From Alkalibacillus flavidus (GTDB lineage Bacteria; Bacillota; Bacilli; Bacillales; Alkalibacillaceae), in contig NZ_JBEPMX010000004.1 of NCBI RefSeq assembly GCF_040545925.1, positions 62,001-126,000 on the forward strand: a stretch of 64,000 nt of DNA, read 5' to 3'. The first letter of the stretch is position 1. The number at the start of each line of letters is the position of its first letter. A program made the position numbers and the translations under genes. This document shows positions 32,684 through 41,194 of the stretch, piece by piece. The notes under the pieces were generated by a model, which was not told the origin of the DNA, did no database searches, and saw only the letters and a list, made by a program, of their open reading frames with translations.

Positions 32684-33577
32684 ATGAATCCATTTAAACA
32701 TTTAGGACGTAAAGCGAAAGGTCAAAATACAACCGTCGATGCCGATCAAGTTTTAACTGATGTTGATGATCAACAAACAGAGCATGAGGTGCACCCAGAA
32801 TTATCATTGCACCCACAGTGGACGGTTGAAGAAGAGGATCGTTACGTTTATCAATTCCAAAACAACGATTTAGAACCGCTAAAACCGAACCAGTTATCTT
32901 TGGCAGGATTTGAACTAAACGTGACGGATAAGAAAACAGTTGAGGTCGGCGCTTTCGTCCGCCACTCATTAGCAAAAGGGATCACCCTTGAACAAGCGTC
33001 CATCATTTTGCTAGATCAAGACGGCAACAAATTAGCCAAAAAACAATTCGACTTGTCTAATCTCGGTAAGTTACCAGCCAAATCAAGTCGTCCATGGTTG
33101 TTTGAATTCGGTCAAAACGATTTATATGTCGGTTTAGATGACTTACCGAGCGAAAACTTCCAACTCGCTTTCGAACTGAAGAAAAAACACCAGCTCGACT
33201 TAGCCGAATCGTGGGAACAATCGCTTGCGACACGTGATAAAGATAAATTAAAAGAAATCACCCAATCACTCGAACCGCCAAAACCAGGCGAAGTGAACTT
33301 TATGGGCCTAGAAGCAAAGCATAAAGACGATGGCACGCTACAAGTGACGATGCTCATTCGAAACGGTAGCGACAAATCACTCAACTTGGAACAAGTACCA
33401 CTCGTTGTCGAAGATGCAACTGGAGACGTGATCGCTAAAGGCGGTTTCAAACTCGACAACTTCCAAGTCCAAGCGAACACGAGTAAACCGTGGAATTTCA
33501 TTTTCCCAAGTGATTTGATCACAAAAGACGAACCAGACTTATCCAAATGGAAAGCCTACCCACCACAAAATCAATAA
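32684..33577 (+). CDS. slaP: Accessory Sec system S-layer assembly protein SlaP
   Basis: A 297-residue protein made of two repeats of a beta-rich SLAP domain (about 40-150 and 185-290; compare PWLFEFGQNDLYVGLDDLPS with PWNFIFPSDLITKDEPDLSK). The first 35 residues are basic, then acidic and disordered. In Bacillus anthracis SlaP works with SecA2 in secretion of S-layer proteins; there is no signal peptide, in keeping with a cytoplasmic partner. It starts after GGAGGACTTAATC. An SLH-domain protein encoded at 46104-46859 is a possible client. Confidence 0.88.
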   Translation: MNPFKHLGRKAKGQNTTVDADQVLTDVDDQQTEHEVHPELSLHPQWTVEEEDRYVYQFQNNDLEPLKPNQLSLAGFELNVTDKKTVEVGAFVRHSLAKGITLEQASIILLDQDGNKLAKKQFDLSNLGKLPAKSSRPWLFEFGQNDLYVGLDDLPSENFQLAFELKKKHQLDLAESWEQSLATRDKDKLKEITQSLEPPKPGEVNFMGLEAKHKDDGTLQVTMLIRNGSDKSLNLEQVPLVVEDATGDVIAKGGFKLDNFQVQANTSKPWNFIFPSDLITKDEPDLSKWKAYPPQNQ

Positions 33578-33586
33578 CTCATCCAG

Positions 33587-33681
33587 TTATCTCATAATCA
33601 CTTGGACTTTTGAGATAATTTCTAGAATTTATTAAATAAATGGACGTCATTATTTAATAAATTAGAGAGAATATCTAATAA
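33587..33681. repeat. Phased array E: five TTAT-NNN-ATAA type units
   Basis: Cores at 33587 (TTATCTCATAA), 33608 (TTTTGAGATAA), 33629 (TTATTAAATAA), 33650 (TTATTTAATAA) and 33671 (ATATCTAATAA); all steps exactly 21 bp. It starts 10 bp after the slaP stop and before a bidirectional terminator, so it would be transcribed as the slaP 3' untranslated region. Confidence 0.92.
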
Positions 33682-33708
33682 TCTAGAAAATACCAAGTCA
33701 AGATCAAA

Positions 33709-33740
33709 AAAATCAGGTGAGCTTGTGCTCACCTGATTTT
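33709..33740. terminator. Bidirectional terminator between slaP and the RHH gene
   Basis: Perfect 14-bp stem AAAATCAGGTGAGC / GCTCACCTGATTTT with a TTGT loop; A/T tracts on both sides serve the convergent genes. Confidence 0.9.
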
Positions 33741-33792
33741 CCTTACATTTATATGATTGCGGGAACCCATTCAACTTGATATGAATGCACTA

Positions 33793-34020
33793 TTATGACC
33801 AATCTTTCTTCATATCCATGTTGTTTTTCAAAATTTGATAAACATTTGTATGTATATCTTGTGAAGCTGCTGTTTTCTCGAGATGCTCTAATTGGTCAAG
33901 AAAAAATGTAGTTGAAAAAGCGACGAGTGCGCTTTTCGAAATCCCTAATTGCTTGGCTCTTACTTCTAATTCTTTATTAACAGCTTCATCAACATTTGCG
34001 CTAATCCTTTTTTTAGACAT
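33793..34020 (-). CDS. Small ribbon-helix-helix DNA-binding protein
   Basis: A 75-residue protein; ATG at 34020 behind AAGGGGGAAC is preferred to an upstream in-frame codon. The sequence KKRISANVDEAVNKELEVRA KQLGISKSAL has the beta-strand plus two helices of MetJ/Arc/CopG ribbon-helix-helix proteins. No toxin gene adjoins it, so it is probably a transcriptional repressor rather than an antitoxin. An imperfect inverted repeat TGTGAC-AAAG-GTTACA in the divergent gap with ctpA (34050-34065) is a candidate operator. Confidence 0.75.
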   Translation of the reverse strand: MSKKRISANVDEAVNKELEVRAKQLGISKSALVAFSTTFFLDQLEHLEKTAASQDIHTNVYQILKNNMDMKKDWS

Positions 34021-34126
34021 CGCTTGATGTTCCCCCTTAAAAATCGTATGTGACAAAGGTTACATATTGATAGTATATATTTTTATAACCGATTGGTAAA
34101 TAGCTAAATTATGGGAGGATCCAATT

Positions 34127-35476
34127 ATGAAAAAATGGACCTACGTCCTACCTTTTTTTATCGTATTATTTTGGTCTGTTACATCATACTCGGTTACGGT
34201 TGATGATGTCAAACCATATATCGAACAACATTACTATGAAGACGTGAACGATCAAATTTATGACCAATCGATCGATGATTTAATGAATGAATTGGATCCG
34301 TACTCACAATATATGACGGAAGAAGAGTTCAACACGTTTCAAAATTCGATTAATCAAGAATTCGTTGGCATTGGCATCATGATGGAATTCACCGATCAAG
34401 GCGCTTTGATCACACAAGTATTCCCTAATTCACCTGCCTCCGATAAAGGACTGCAACCAGGGGACTTGATGATTCAAGTTGATCAACAATCCCTCAGCGA
34501 TTTATCGCAAGAACAAATTACGCAATTACTCGCTGGCGAGGACGGCACAGATGTTACCGTGACCATCGAACGCGACACCCGAACGTTAACCAAGACGATA
34601 ACCCGTCAGCCTATTGAAATACCGACCGTCCAAAGCGACCTGTTAGCTGGTGATATTGGCTACTTATCGATTAATTCCTTCTCAGACGACATGATCGATG
34701 AGGTCCATTCCGAAATGTCCCACCTCACGGCTAAATCGTGGATCGTTGACTTGCGCAATAACTCCGGCGGCTACGTATCATCAGCCCAGCACTTATTAGG
34801 GATGTTTCCAACAATTGCTTATGCTTTAGAAGTTCATTTACAAGATGGCATCGAAATGTATCACCCGGTTGCTCAACCTAACGTTTTTCCAGTTGAATCG
34901 AGTTTGCTTGTGAATCAATATAGTGCCAGTGCATCAGAAATCGTCGCCGCGGCGATTAAAGATTACGATGCTGCTGACATCTACGGTGAGACGACATTTG
35001 GCAAAGGGCTCATGCAACGATCTTTTCAACTTAATAGTGGTGGCGTCTTAAATTTAAGCGTTGCTGAATTTAAATCACCACATAGTCAAACCATTCATCA
35101 AACAGGCGTTGAGCCATCTATCCAATCATCATCACCTTTAAAAGACAGCCATTGGGACACTTATCGTGACCAACACGACTACAAAACATTCGACGACATT
35201 AAAACAATCGAAACCGACCATGAATTTACGATCACATTAAATGATGACGCGAATATCGAATCATTAGATCAACATATTGATTTGATTTCATTAGGCGGCC
35301 AATCCATGGATTACGACTTAACACGTGCTCAAGATCATGCATATACCCTTGACCCTCATGAACCGTTCAACCATAGCCAACACGTTGCAGTCATCGTTCA
35401 CCCAGGATGGACGAATCAGTCTGGTCAAACAGCCGAGCAAGGCGTTATGGTTCGTGCTTACGTAAAAAGTAAATAG
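34127..35476 (+). CDS. Carboxyl-terminal processing protease, S41 family
   Basis: A 449-residue exported or membrane-tethered protease. A short hydrophobic N-terminus (1-22) leads into a compact cap, a PDZ domain (about 78-160, GIGIMMEF ... GLQPGDLMIQV) and the S41 catalytic core. Catalytic residues are Ser268 (in SASASE) and Lys293 (FGKGLMQ), spaced 25 residues apart as in E. coli Prc. About 110 extra residues at the C-terminus (after 335) are not part of the usual CtpA fold. B. subtilis CtpA/CtpB are the closest named relatives; the substrate is unknown. Confidence 0.9.
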   Translation: MKKWTYVLPFFIVLFWSVTSYSVTVDDVKPYIEQHYYEDVNDQIYDQSIDDLMNELDPYSQYMTEEEFNTFQNSINQEFVGIGIMMEFTDQGALITQVFPNSPASDKGLQPGDLMIQVDQQSLSDLSQEQITQLLAGEDGTDVTVTIERDTRTLTKTITRQPIEIPTVQSDLLAGDIGYLSINSFSDDMIDEVHSEMSHLTAKSWIVDLRNNSGGYVSSAQHLLGMFPTIAYALEVHLQDGIEMYHPVAQPNVFPVESSLLVNQYSASASEIVAAAIKDYDAADIYGETTFGKGLMQRSFQLNSGGVLNLSVAEFKSPHSQTIHQTGVEPSIQSSSPLKDSHWDTYRDQHDYKTFDDIKTIETDHEFTITLNDDANIESLDQHIDLISLGGQSMDYDLTRAQDHAYTLDPHEPFNHSQHVAVIVHPGWTNQSGQTAEQGVMVRAYVKSK

Positions 35477-35490
35477 ATGACCCTTACTTA

Positions 35491-35525
35491 AAACCATCAC
35501 CTCCATCAACAGGTGGTGGTTTTTA
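35491..35525 (+). terminator. Terminator after the S41 protease gene
   Basis: Twelve-bp stem AAACCATCACCT / AGGTGGTGGTTT, 8-nt loop, then TTTATTT, 14 bp after the stop codon. Confidence 0.9.
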
Positions 35526-35552
35526 TTTGCTTTGATCGTTAAAATCTAACTC

Positions 35553-35647
35553 AATTCTAGCAGTTTATCGTTTAATTCTTGCAATTTTTTCTGAGATTCG
35601 TTCACATTTTGTTGTGATTCACTCACTTATACGATGAATTCTTTCAC
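35553..35647. repeat. Phased array V: five RATTCnnnCAn units; part of a 406-bp gap
   Basis: Cores at 35553 (AATTCTAGCAG), 35574 (AATTCTTGCAA), 35595 (GATTCGTTCAC), 35616 (GATTCACTCAC) and 35637 (AATTCTTTCAC); all four steps exactly 21 bp. It lies just after the protease terminator, in a convergent gap. The remaining sequence to 35882 is AT-rich and holds only weak hairpins, such as CCACC/GGTGG at about 35696-35716, that may terminate the permease transcript. Confidence 0.8.
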
Positions 35648-35882
35648 TTTTTCAATAATGCTTTATCGAAAGAAAGTGAAGATACAAAAAATACCACCCA
35701 TCTATACGACAGGTGGCAAAGAAAAGATAGCGTCTAATCAACCTTATGATCGAGGTTAACTCTATTGTATTATATTCCTATAACAAATACAATGTCACAT
35801 TTGTTGAAAAATAAAATACTCCAACCTGATTTAGTTGATTTGATCAGCAATTCTTATTTCAACTTTTTATAATCATTTTAAA

Positions 35883-37388
35883 TTAATGATTATTATCGCT
35901 ATCATTTCCTTTATTCGCTAATTTATATTGGTCATCACCTAAAATTAAATACGCTAATTCATCGCGGCTGTATTTCGATAATTCACGTCGACGTCCGATA
36001 TAGAAAATCGCACCTAATACAACCCAAATCACGAGTGCATAAAACGATTCTTGTCCGAGCGCCGCTGGTGAACTTGGATAAAGCAGTAACGCTAAAAATG
36101 CGATACTTGAAATCATACCGATAATCGTTACTACCTTACGCCACGGAGATACGATATGCAATTCAGGGTTATAATCTTTATCTTGCTCATTCCACTTCAA
36201 TAACTTAAACGCTGTGTACGTCGTATAGAAATAAGCAATCGACACCCCGACAGATGACATATTCACGATCCAACTGAGTACATCACGGCCAAACCAAGGT
36301 GCAATAATCGAAATAAGCGCTGCGAATAAAATAGCATAATATGGTGTGTTGTGTTGTTTGTGTAAACGCGCAAAGATATCTGGTAATACTTTACCACGCG
36401 CCATCGCAAACAAGACACGACTGGCTGAAATTAAGAAACCGTTTAGGCCTGTGAAAATACCCATCGATAAAGCTGTAGCTAATACGATGAGACCACCAAC
36501 ACCCATCACTTCTTGAACGACAACACCTGTGCCCCAAGAATGATTCGCATCAGCTAGCTCTTGCCATGGCATCGCGACACCTGTAGCTATAATCATCATT
36601 GAGTAAATAGCTGCCGCAAATAAAATGGCTAGCACAATTAATGACAATGCTTTTTTCGATGAAAACTTAAACTCTTCCGCTGCTTGTGGTACGTTGTCGA
36701 ACCCAACATACGCAAATGGCGCAATCGCAACCATCGTCAAGACCGCAGCTAAGGCTGACGTATCTGGCGTAAAGACTGGTGTCAAGTTTGCAAACGACGT
36801 ATCACCACTAGATGACATGCCGATGGTAATCGTTAAGACACCTAAAATTAAAATCGATACGAAAATAAACTGCATTCGACCTGAAATCGTCGAGCCACGA
36901 ATATTTAAAAATGCAAAAATACCAATTAATAATGTCGTAAAAATAATTTCCGTTAAATAAACTTCCCATCCGGCTACTTCGTATAACTTCGCTTGCTCAA
37001 TGAAATCTGGGAAAATAAATTTCAACATTAATGAGAAAGCGGTCGCATTCAACGCGACGATACATATGTAACCGAGCGTTAAAAACCACCCACTAATATA
37101 AGCATGGGTTCGATTCAAACCTAAAAAAGCGTAGGCAAACTCTCCTCCTGAAACGGGGTAACTTCGAATCAAAACACCATAACTGATCGCAATGACGATC
37201 ATGAGTAATGCACCGATCGTTAACCCTAAAATAACGCCTAACGGACCGGCTTGCCCCATCCAGTTGGCTGGCATAACGAATGATGCCCAACCGATCGATG
37301 ACCCGAGCGCAATCGCCCAGACCCAATGAGGCTTCAACGTTCTGTCTAGCTTCTGACGTGTTAGTGATTTTTCTGACCTTCCACTCAC
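35883..37388 (-). CDS. APC-family amino acid permease
   Basis: A 501-residue polytopic membrane protein with about twelve to fourteen helices. The first helix has the APC signature LGSSIGWASFVMPANWMGQA G and later VGFDNVPQAAEEF, typical of the amino acid/polyamine/organocation superfamily. The start is a GTG at 37388 nine bases after GGAG. It carries out amino acid or polyamine uptake or exchange; the substrate cannot be inferred. It is monocistronic. Confidence 0.88.
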   Translation of the reverse strand: MSGRSEKSLTRQKLDRTLKPHWVWAIALGSSIGWASFVMPANWMGQAGPLGVILGLTIGALLMIVIAISYGVLIRSYPVSGGEFAYAFLGLNRTHAYISGWFLTLGYICIVALNATAFSLMLKFIFPDFIEQAKLYEVAGWEVYLTEIIFTTLLIGIFAFLNIRGSTISGRMQFIFVSILILGVLTITIGMSSSGDTSFANLTPVFTPDTSALAAVLTMVAIAPFAYVGFDNVPQAAEEFKFSSKKALSLIVLAILFAAAIYSMMIIATGVAMPWQELADANHSWGTGVVVQEVMGVGGLIVLATALSMGIFTGLNGFLISASRVLFAMARGKVLPDIFARLHKQHNTPYYAILFAALISIIAPWFGRDVLSWIVNMSSVGVSIAYFYTTYTAFKLLKWNEQDKDYNPELHIVSPWRKVVTIIGMISSIAFLALLLYPSSPAALGQESFYALVIWVVLGAIFYIGRRRELSKYSRDELAYLILGDDQYKLANKGNDSDNNH

Positions 37389-37524
37389 GACTTAAAACTC
37401 CTTTTCCTATTAGAATGTTAAAATACTGCACCCATCATTGTCGCACATTAATGAATTAAAGGGAAATGACCTATAACCTCATCTGTGTGAGCATACGGAC
37501 GTACGGGGAACTTACGAACGATAT

Positions 37525-37554
37525 TTTTTCGATATGTCGCAAAATATCGAAAAA
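37525..37554. repeat. Inverted repeat in a divergent promoter region
   Basis: Arms TTTTTCGATAT (37525-37535) and ATATCGAAAAA (37544-37554) with an 8-nt centre, between the divergent permease gene and the coiled-coil protein gene. It is followed by a run of As on the plus strand, so it is not a standard terminator for either gene; it could be an operator. Confidence 0.5.
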
Positions 37555-37628
37555 TGTTCAAAAAAAACTAGCCAACGTTTAATGTTTGTCCCGTTTGTCC
37601 ATATTGGTTAAAAAAAGGTGTGTGACCC

Positions 37629-38156
37629 ATGATGCGCTGGTTGTTTGTTCTAATGCTGTCCATCTTACTATTCCCGATTTATGTAGCATCGACACAATTT
37701 TTTTATTCAATTAATCATGAAACGGTTATATCGCAAAGTGAGCAGGAACCAAAAACAGAAACGGTATCGACCATGCAGCAATACAAACCCGTAACCACGG
37801 TCGACGACACCCATAACGTTTTGGATACGTACGAGGAACAACTAGCCGAAATTGAAAAAACCGTTAAGCAACAACTCAAACAGCTTGAAACTGAAGCAAA
37901 AGATGAATTAAGCCAGTCGAGCCACGTACTCAGGCGCGGAGCTACATTTTTTAAATATGAACGAGAAGCGAGACAAATCGAAGCGAAGGCTGACCGCGAA
38001 TTCAGGGAATTATTGCATCAAATCAATAAACAGACTCAATCAGATTTAGTCGCAAAGCAACTGGCTGAAGATTTGCAAAAACAATACGACAAACGAAAGT
38101 CTTCATTAAAGTCACAAGTGTTCCAAGAGGTGAATGCATATTTCAATGAATCATGA
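37629..38156 (+). CDS. Membrane-anchored or secreted coiled-coil protein, unknown
   Basis: A 175-residue protein I do not recognise. One N-terminal hydrophobic segment (about 4-26) could be a signal anchor or a signal peptide; after a Thr/Gln-rich linker, residues 60-175 are highly charged and predicted coiled coil, rich in Lys, Glu and Gln (EEQLAEIEKTVKQQLKQLE). There are no cysteines. It lies upstream of the sinI-like gene with a 145-bp gap, so co-regulation is not evident. Confidence 0.7.
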   Translation: MMRWLFVLMLSILLFPIYVASTQFFYSINHETVISQSEQEPKTETVSTMQQYKPVTTVDDTHNVLDTYEEQLAEIEKTVKQQLKQLETEAKDELSQSSHVLRRGATFFKYEREARQIEAKADREFRELLHQINKQTQSDLVAKQLAEDLQKQYDKRKSSLKSQVFQEVNAYFNES

Positions 38157-38301
38157 CACATCTCACGTCATTGTCACGAAAATGGACCAACTTTGTTGAT
38201 ATTTTTGGATGAAATAGGGGTAGGCATCCGACTTCCCGCACGGTAGAATAAGATTAACAACAGGAAGGGTCATGTAGGATGTGACGGGAGGTTATAGTTG
38301 G

Positions 38302-38430
38302 ATGACTGAGCAAGCCACTAAAACGAAACATCAATTAGACCAAGAATGGATTCATCTCATGAAAACCGCCAAAGCAGCCGGTTTACACAAACAGGATATT
38401 AAACAATTCCTTAAACATAACACAGCATAA
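38302..38430 (+). CDS. SinI-like antirepressor peptide
   Basis: A 42-residue peptide (ATG at 38302, GGGAGG ten bases upstream). The core LDQEWIHLMKTAKAAGLHKQ is very close to the Sin domain of B. subtilis SinI (LDQEWVELMVEAKEAN). That domain dimerises with the same domain of SinR and so releases SinR from DNA, controlling biofilm and motility. No SinR gene adjoins it, so it is an unlinked antirepressor acting on a SinR-like protein elsewhere, or on another Sin-domain protein. It is followed by a hairpin terminator at once. Confidence 0.82.
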   Translation: MTEQATKTKHQLDQEWIHLMKTAKAAGLHKQDIKQFLKHNTA

Positions 38431-38454
38431 TGGGATGGCTATGTACCATCCCAT
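38430..38454. terminator. Hairpin between the SinI-like and IDEAL genes
   Basis: Nine-bp stem ATGGGATGG / CCATCCCAT with a 7-nt loop, beginning at the last base of the SinI-like stop codon. The T tract is poor, but its convergent position supports terminator function. Confidence 0.65.
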
Positions 38455-38463
38455 CATTCACCC

Positions 38464-38898
38464 TTAATAATAATAAGCCAACAACGTGTTAAACAGTGCT
38501 TCATCACGTTCTTCTAATGCTTTATCCATTAAACGTTCAATATTGCCTCGCTCTAATTCCGTAACGACTTCTTCTACTTCTTCCTGACTCACCATGCTTC
38601 CTTCGACATTCAATCGTTTAATCATATCGTTGATGTTAGCTTCAAATAGCTCGAAATCCATTAACTGATACAGGGGAAGCGTAATATACTCTGTTCCGTC
38701 TTGAAATACAAAATAGTCATCTGTATTCACAATTTGCTCGCTTTGACGATCAATAATAATTTCTCGCGCTTCTAACGGAATGAAATGATACGTTTTCCCT
38801 TTTAGTTCAATTGAAAAGTATTGAAAAGCTAAAATGATACGTAAATACGAACTATCTCGTTTCACATAATACGGTTTCAACATTTTGACCGATTGCAT
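38464..38898 (-). CDS. IDEAL-domain protein (YpiB-like)
   Basis: A 144-residue protein; the ATG at 38898 with GGTGG upstream is preferred over the longer frame. The last 30 residues (IERLMDKALEERDEALFNTL) match the IDEAL motif, a short helical tail found in several Bacillales proteins and probably a protein-protein contact. The N-terminal 100 residues form an unassigned beta-rich domain (KMLKPYYVKRDSSYLRIILA). The function is unknown; the IDEAL tail links it to regulatory or envelope-control proteins such as YpiB. Confidence 0.75.
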   Translation of the reverse strand: MQSVKMLKPYYVKRDSSYLRIILAFQYFSIELKGKTYHFIPLEAREIIIDRQSEQIVNTDDYFVFQDGTEYITLPLYQLMDFELFEANINDMIKRLNVEGSMVSQEEVEEVVTELERGNIERLMDKALEERDEALFNTLLAYYY

Positions 38899-39076
38899 CG
38901 CCACCACCCCAACCTTTAATATTAGAATTTTCTGTATGTTATAAATATACATGAACATTCAAAAAAATTAAAGAGATTTGCAACATTTTTTGTCGTAAAA
39001 CTTATAATCTATTGTCATTTACGATATAATAGGAAATAATTCTTATCATTTTTTAACAGAAAGCGGTGGTGACATT

Positions 39077-40162
39077 ATGCCAAATGGGAAATGGTTTAGG
39101 ATCGGTTACGGTATCATTCTCATTTTACTGATCATCTTTTTATCGACAAAAGTTCGGTTTATTTTCGAACCACTTTTCGTTTTATTTCAAACGTTATTCA
39201 TTCCGGTTATTTTTGCCGGCATTTTATACTATTTAATCCGGCCGTTCGTCGATTTTTCGTCAAAATACATACCACGCCCGCTCGCTGTGTTGATCGTCTT
39301 TTTAGCTGGTGTTGGCGCTATAACGGGTATTGCGATTTTAGTCGCACCTGAATTAGAACGACAATTCAATAATTTGGCCAACTCACTTCCTGATTTGATC
39401 GATGATGCGAATCAAATGTTATTAAACATCCAAGCGAGTGATTGGTTCTCGCGTATTTCACCCGAAGAAGATGCGATCACGAATTTTTTCACAAACTTAG
39501 AAAATAACTTAAACGACATTTTATCGTCGATTGCCTCACAAATCACTGAATACATTGGTGTTGTCGCAAATGTGTTAATCACGATCATTGTCGTACCGTT
39601 TATTTTATTCTATCTTTTAAAAGACGGCGAACGTTTACCGCGTCGTGTGATTAACTTCTTACCGAAGCGTTACCAAGATGAAGCTGCTGAAATTTTAGAT
39701 GATATGGACAACGCACTCAGCTCCTATATTCAAGGGCAAATTATTGTCAGCTGTTTTGTCGGTGTCTTGTTGTATATCGGATATACAATTATTGACTTAC
39801 GCTTCTCACTTATTTTAGCTGTCGTTGCGTTACTCACGAACTTTATTCCGTTTATCGGACCGTGGATTGGTACGATTCCGGGGGTTGTAGTCGGCATACT
39901 CGATTCACCATTTCAAGCGTTACTTGTGATCATTTTAGTGGTGGTCGTTCAACAGATTGAAAGTAACTTAATTTCACCACAAGTGATGGGCAAAAAGTTA
40001 CAAATTCATCCGATTACGATTATCTTTTTACTCCTGTTTGCCGGGCGTTTTGGTGGTATTTTAGCGATGATTATCGCCGTTCCAACCTACGCCGTCCTTA
40101 AAGTCATCGTCAGCCACATTTACCGAATTATTAAATTGAAAAATAAAGATGCGTTTGAATAG
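39077..40162 (+). CDS. AI-2E family transporter
   Basis: A 361-residue membrane protein of the AI-2E/PerM family with seven or eight helices. A soluble loop of about 60 residues separates helices 3 and 4 (after PELERQFNNLANSLPDLIDD); conserved segments include YIQGQIIVSCFVGVLLYIG, IPFIGPWIGTIPG and QQIESNLISPQVMGKKLQIH. Members export diverse small molecules or Na+ (some act as Na+/H+ antiporters); only a few act on AI-2. The substrate is unknown. Confidence 0.9.
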   Translation: MPNGKWFRIGYGIILILLIIFLSTKVRFIFEPLFVLFQTLFIPVIFAGILYYLIRPFVDFSSKYIPRPLAVLIVFLAGVGAITGIAILVAPELERQFNNLANSLPDLIDDANQMLLNIQASDWFSRISPEEDAITNFFTNLENNLNDILSSIASQITEYIGVVANVLITIIVVPFILFYLLKDGERLPRRVINFLPKRYQDEAAEILDDMDNALSSYIQGQIIVSCFVGVLLYIGYTIIDLRFSLILAVVALLTNFIPFIGPWIGTIPGVVVGILDSPFQALLVIILVVVVQQIESNLISPQVMGKKLQIHPITIIFLLLFAGRFGGILAMIIAVPTYAVLKVIVSHIYRIIKLKNKDAFE

Positions 40163-40164
40163 CG

Positions 40165-40197
40165 AAATCCCCTCTAAACTCACATTAGAGGGGATTT
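40165..40197. terminator. Bidirectional terminator
   Basis: Perfect 13-bp stem AAATCCCCTCTAA / TTAGAGGGGATTT with a 7-nt loop between the convergent AI-2E transporter and ABC permease genes. Confidence 0.9.
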
Positions 40198-40204
40198 TCG
40201 TATA

Positions 40205-41194
40205 TTACGCTCGATTGAGTAATCGCTTCGTAATTTTCCATGAGAAAAACAAGAAGATCAGTGCGCCAATCCAATATAAAATAACCGACACCATCATAGC
40301 CGAATTGTACGGGGCGACAGATGATACGAGTAAACCACCGAGCAAAACACTACAGACCGGAATACCAACTAAGAACACAGGATGTAACGTTCGGTACGTA
40401 ATAAAATCACCCGTATATTCTGATGGTGCTTTTTCAAATAACCATAAGCCAGCAATTGATACAATCACTAACGCAACGGCAGGAGTCCAAACCGATAACT
40501 GATCATACATGCCTGGCGTAAAATACATAACCCAAAAGAGATCCGTCACGACCCAATCAATTTGACCAGGATTAAAATTGCCTCCATGCACTTCAATTAA
40601 TTGAGCAGTTAACATAAGTAACCCTTGAGGTAAAAACATAAAAATAAATGTCAACGCAATTTGCGATTTAATCTCACCCGTAATCGATCCAATCATTAAC
40701 GAAAAGGCGAAAATAAATAGATACGTCACTAATGGCGTAATAAAGACTTCAAACACTTCAACCGATGACATCAAATCACTAAATTCTGACTGATTAATAA
40801 TTAAAATCGCTAACCAATACGACAAACTATACCCTAGCACAATAGTGAGCATACCGTACAGATATTTTGTCAAAAACATTTGTCGTCTAGAAAACGGAAG
40901 TGCCATCGAAAAATCATGCCGTTTTGCACTTTTTTCTAAACCAATTAAGAAACCGGCGAGTAATATGACGAGTCCAATCGCAATAATACCGAATATTTCT
41001 GGTGAAAAGAGAGAATTGATTTGCCACGTTTTATTTTGTTCCCAATATTGCGGACTTTTTTCAGCCATCGTCCGCCACGTATCTAGACTCAAAATCGCAT
41101 TTAAAAAATATGCCAATAAAAAAGCAATAAAGACACTAACGCTAATGAGCGCATTATGCTTCCATTCTTTCATCCACAATGCTTTAGGAAACAT
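40205..41194 (-). CDS. ABC transporter permease (YtrC/YtrD-like)
   Basis: A 329-residue integral membrane protein with about six helices (ABC-2 type). The ATG at 41194 follows AGGAGG by 8 bases; the start lies inside the end of the ATPase gene (11-bp overlap). It forms a transporter with the adjacent ATPase under control of a GntR/YtrA repressor. In B. subtilis the comparable ytr operon responds to cell-wall antibiotics, so envelope stress is the likely signal. The sequence shows no substrate-binding protein, in keeping with an exporter. Confidence 0.82.
   Translation of the reverse strand: MFPKALWMKEWKHNALISVSVFIAFLLAYFLNAILSLDTWRTMAEKSPQYWEQNKTWQINSLFSPEIFGIIAIGLVILLAGFLIGLEKSAKRHDFSMALPFSRRQMFLTKYLYGMLTIVLGYSLSYWLAILIINQSEFSDLMSSVEVFEVFITPLVTYLFIFAFSLMIGSITGEIKSQIALTFIFMFLPQGLLMLTAQLIEVHGGNFNPGQIDWVVTDLFWVMYFTPGMYDQLSVWTPAVALVIVSIAGLWLFEKAPSEYTGDFITYRTLHPVFLVGIPVCSVLLGGLLVSSVAPYNSAMMVSVILYWIGALIFLFFSWKITKRLLNRA

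Noticed and set aside
33793..34020. Antitoxin of a toxin-antitoxin pair
   Set aside because: The ribbon-helix-helix protein has no toxin-sized gene next to it; neighbours are slaP (convergent) and a protease (divergent).
35660..35882. Additional units of array V or an extra small gene
   Set aside because: The 21-bp phase stops at 35647 and no open frame with a ribosome site exists; only weak hairpins remain.
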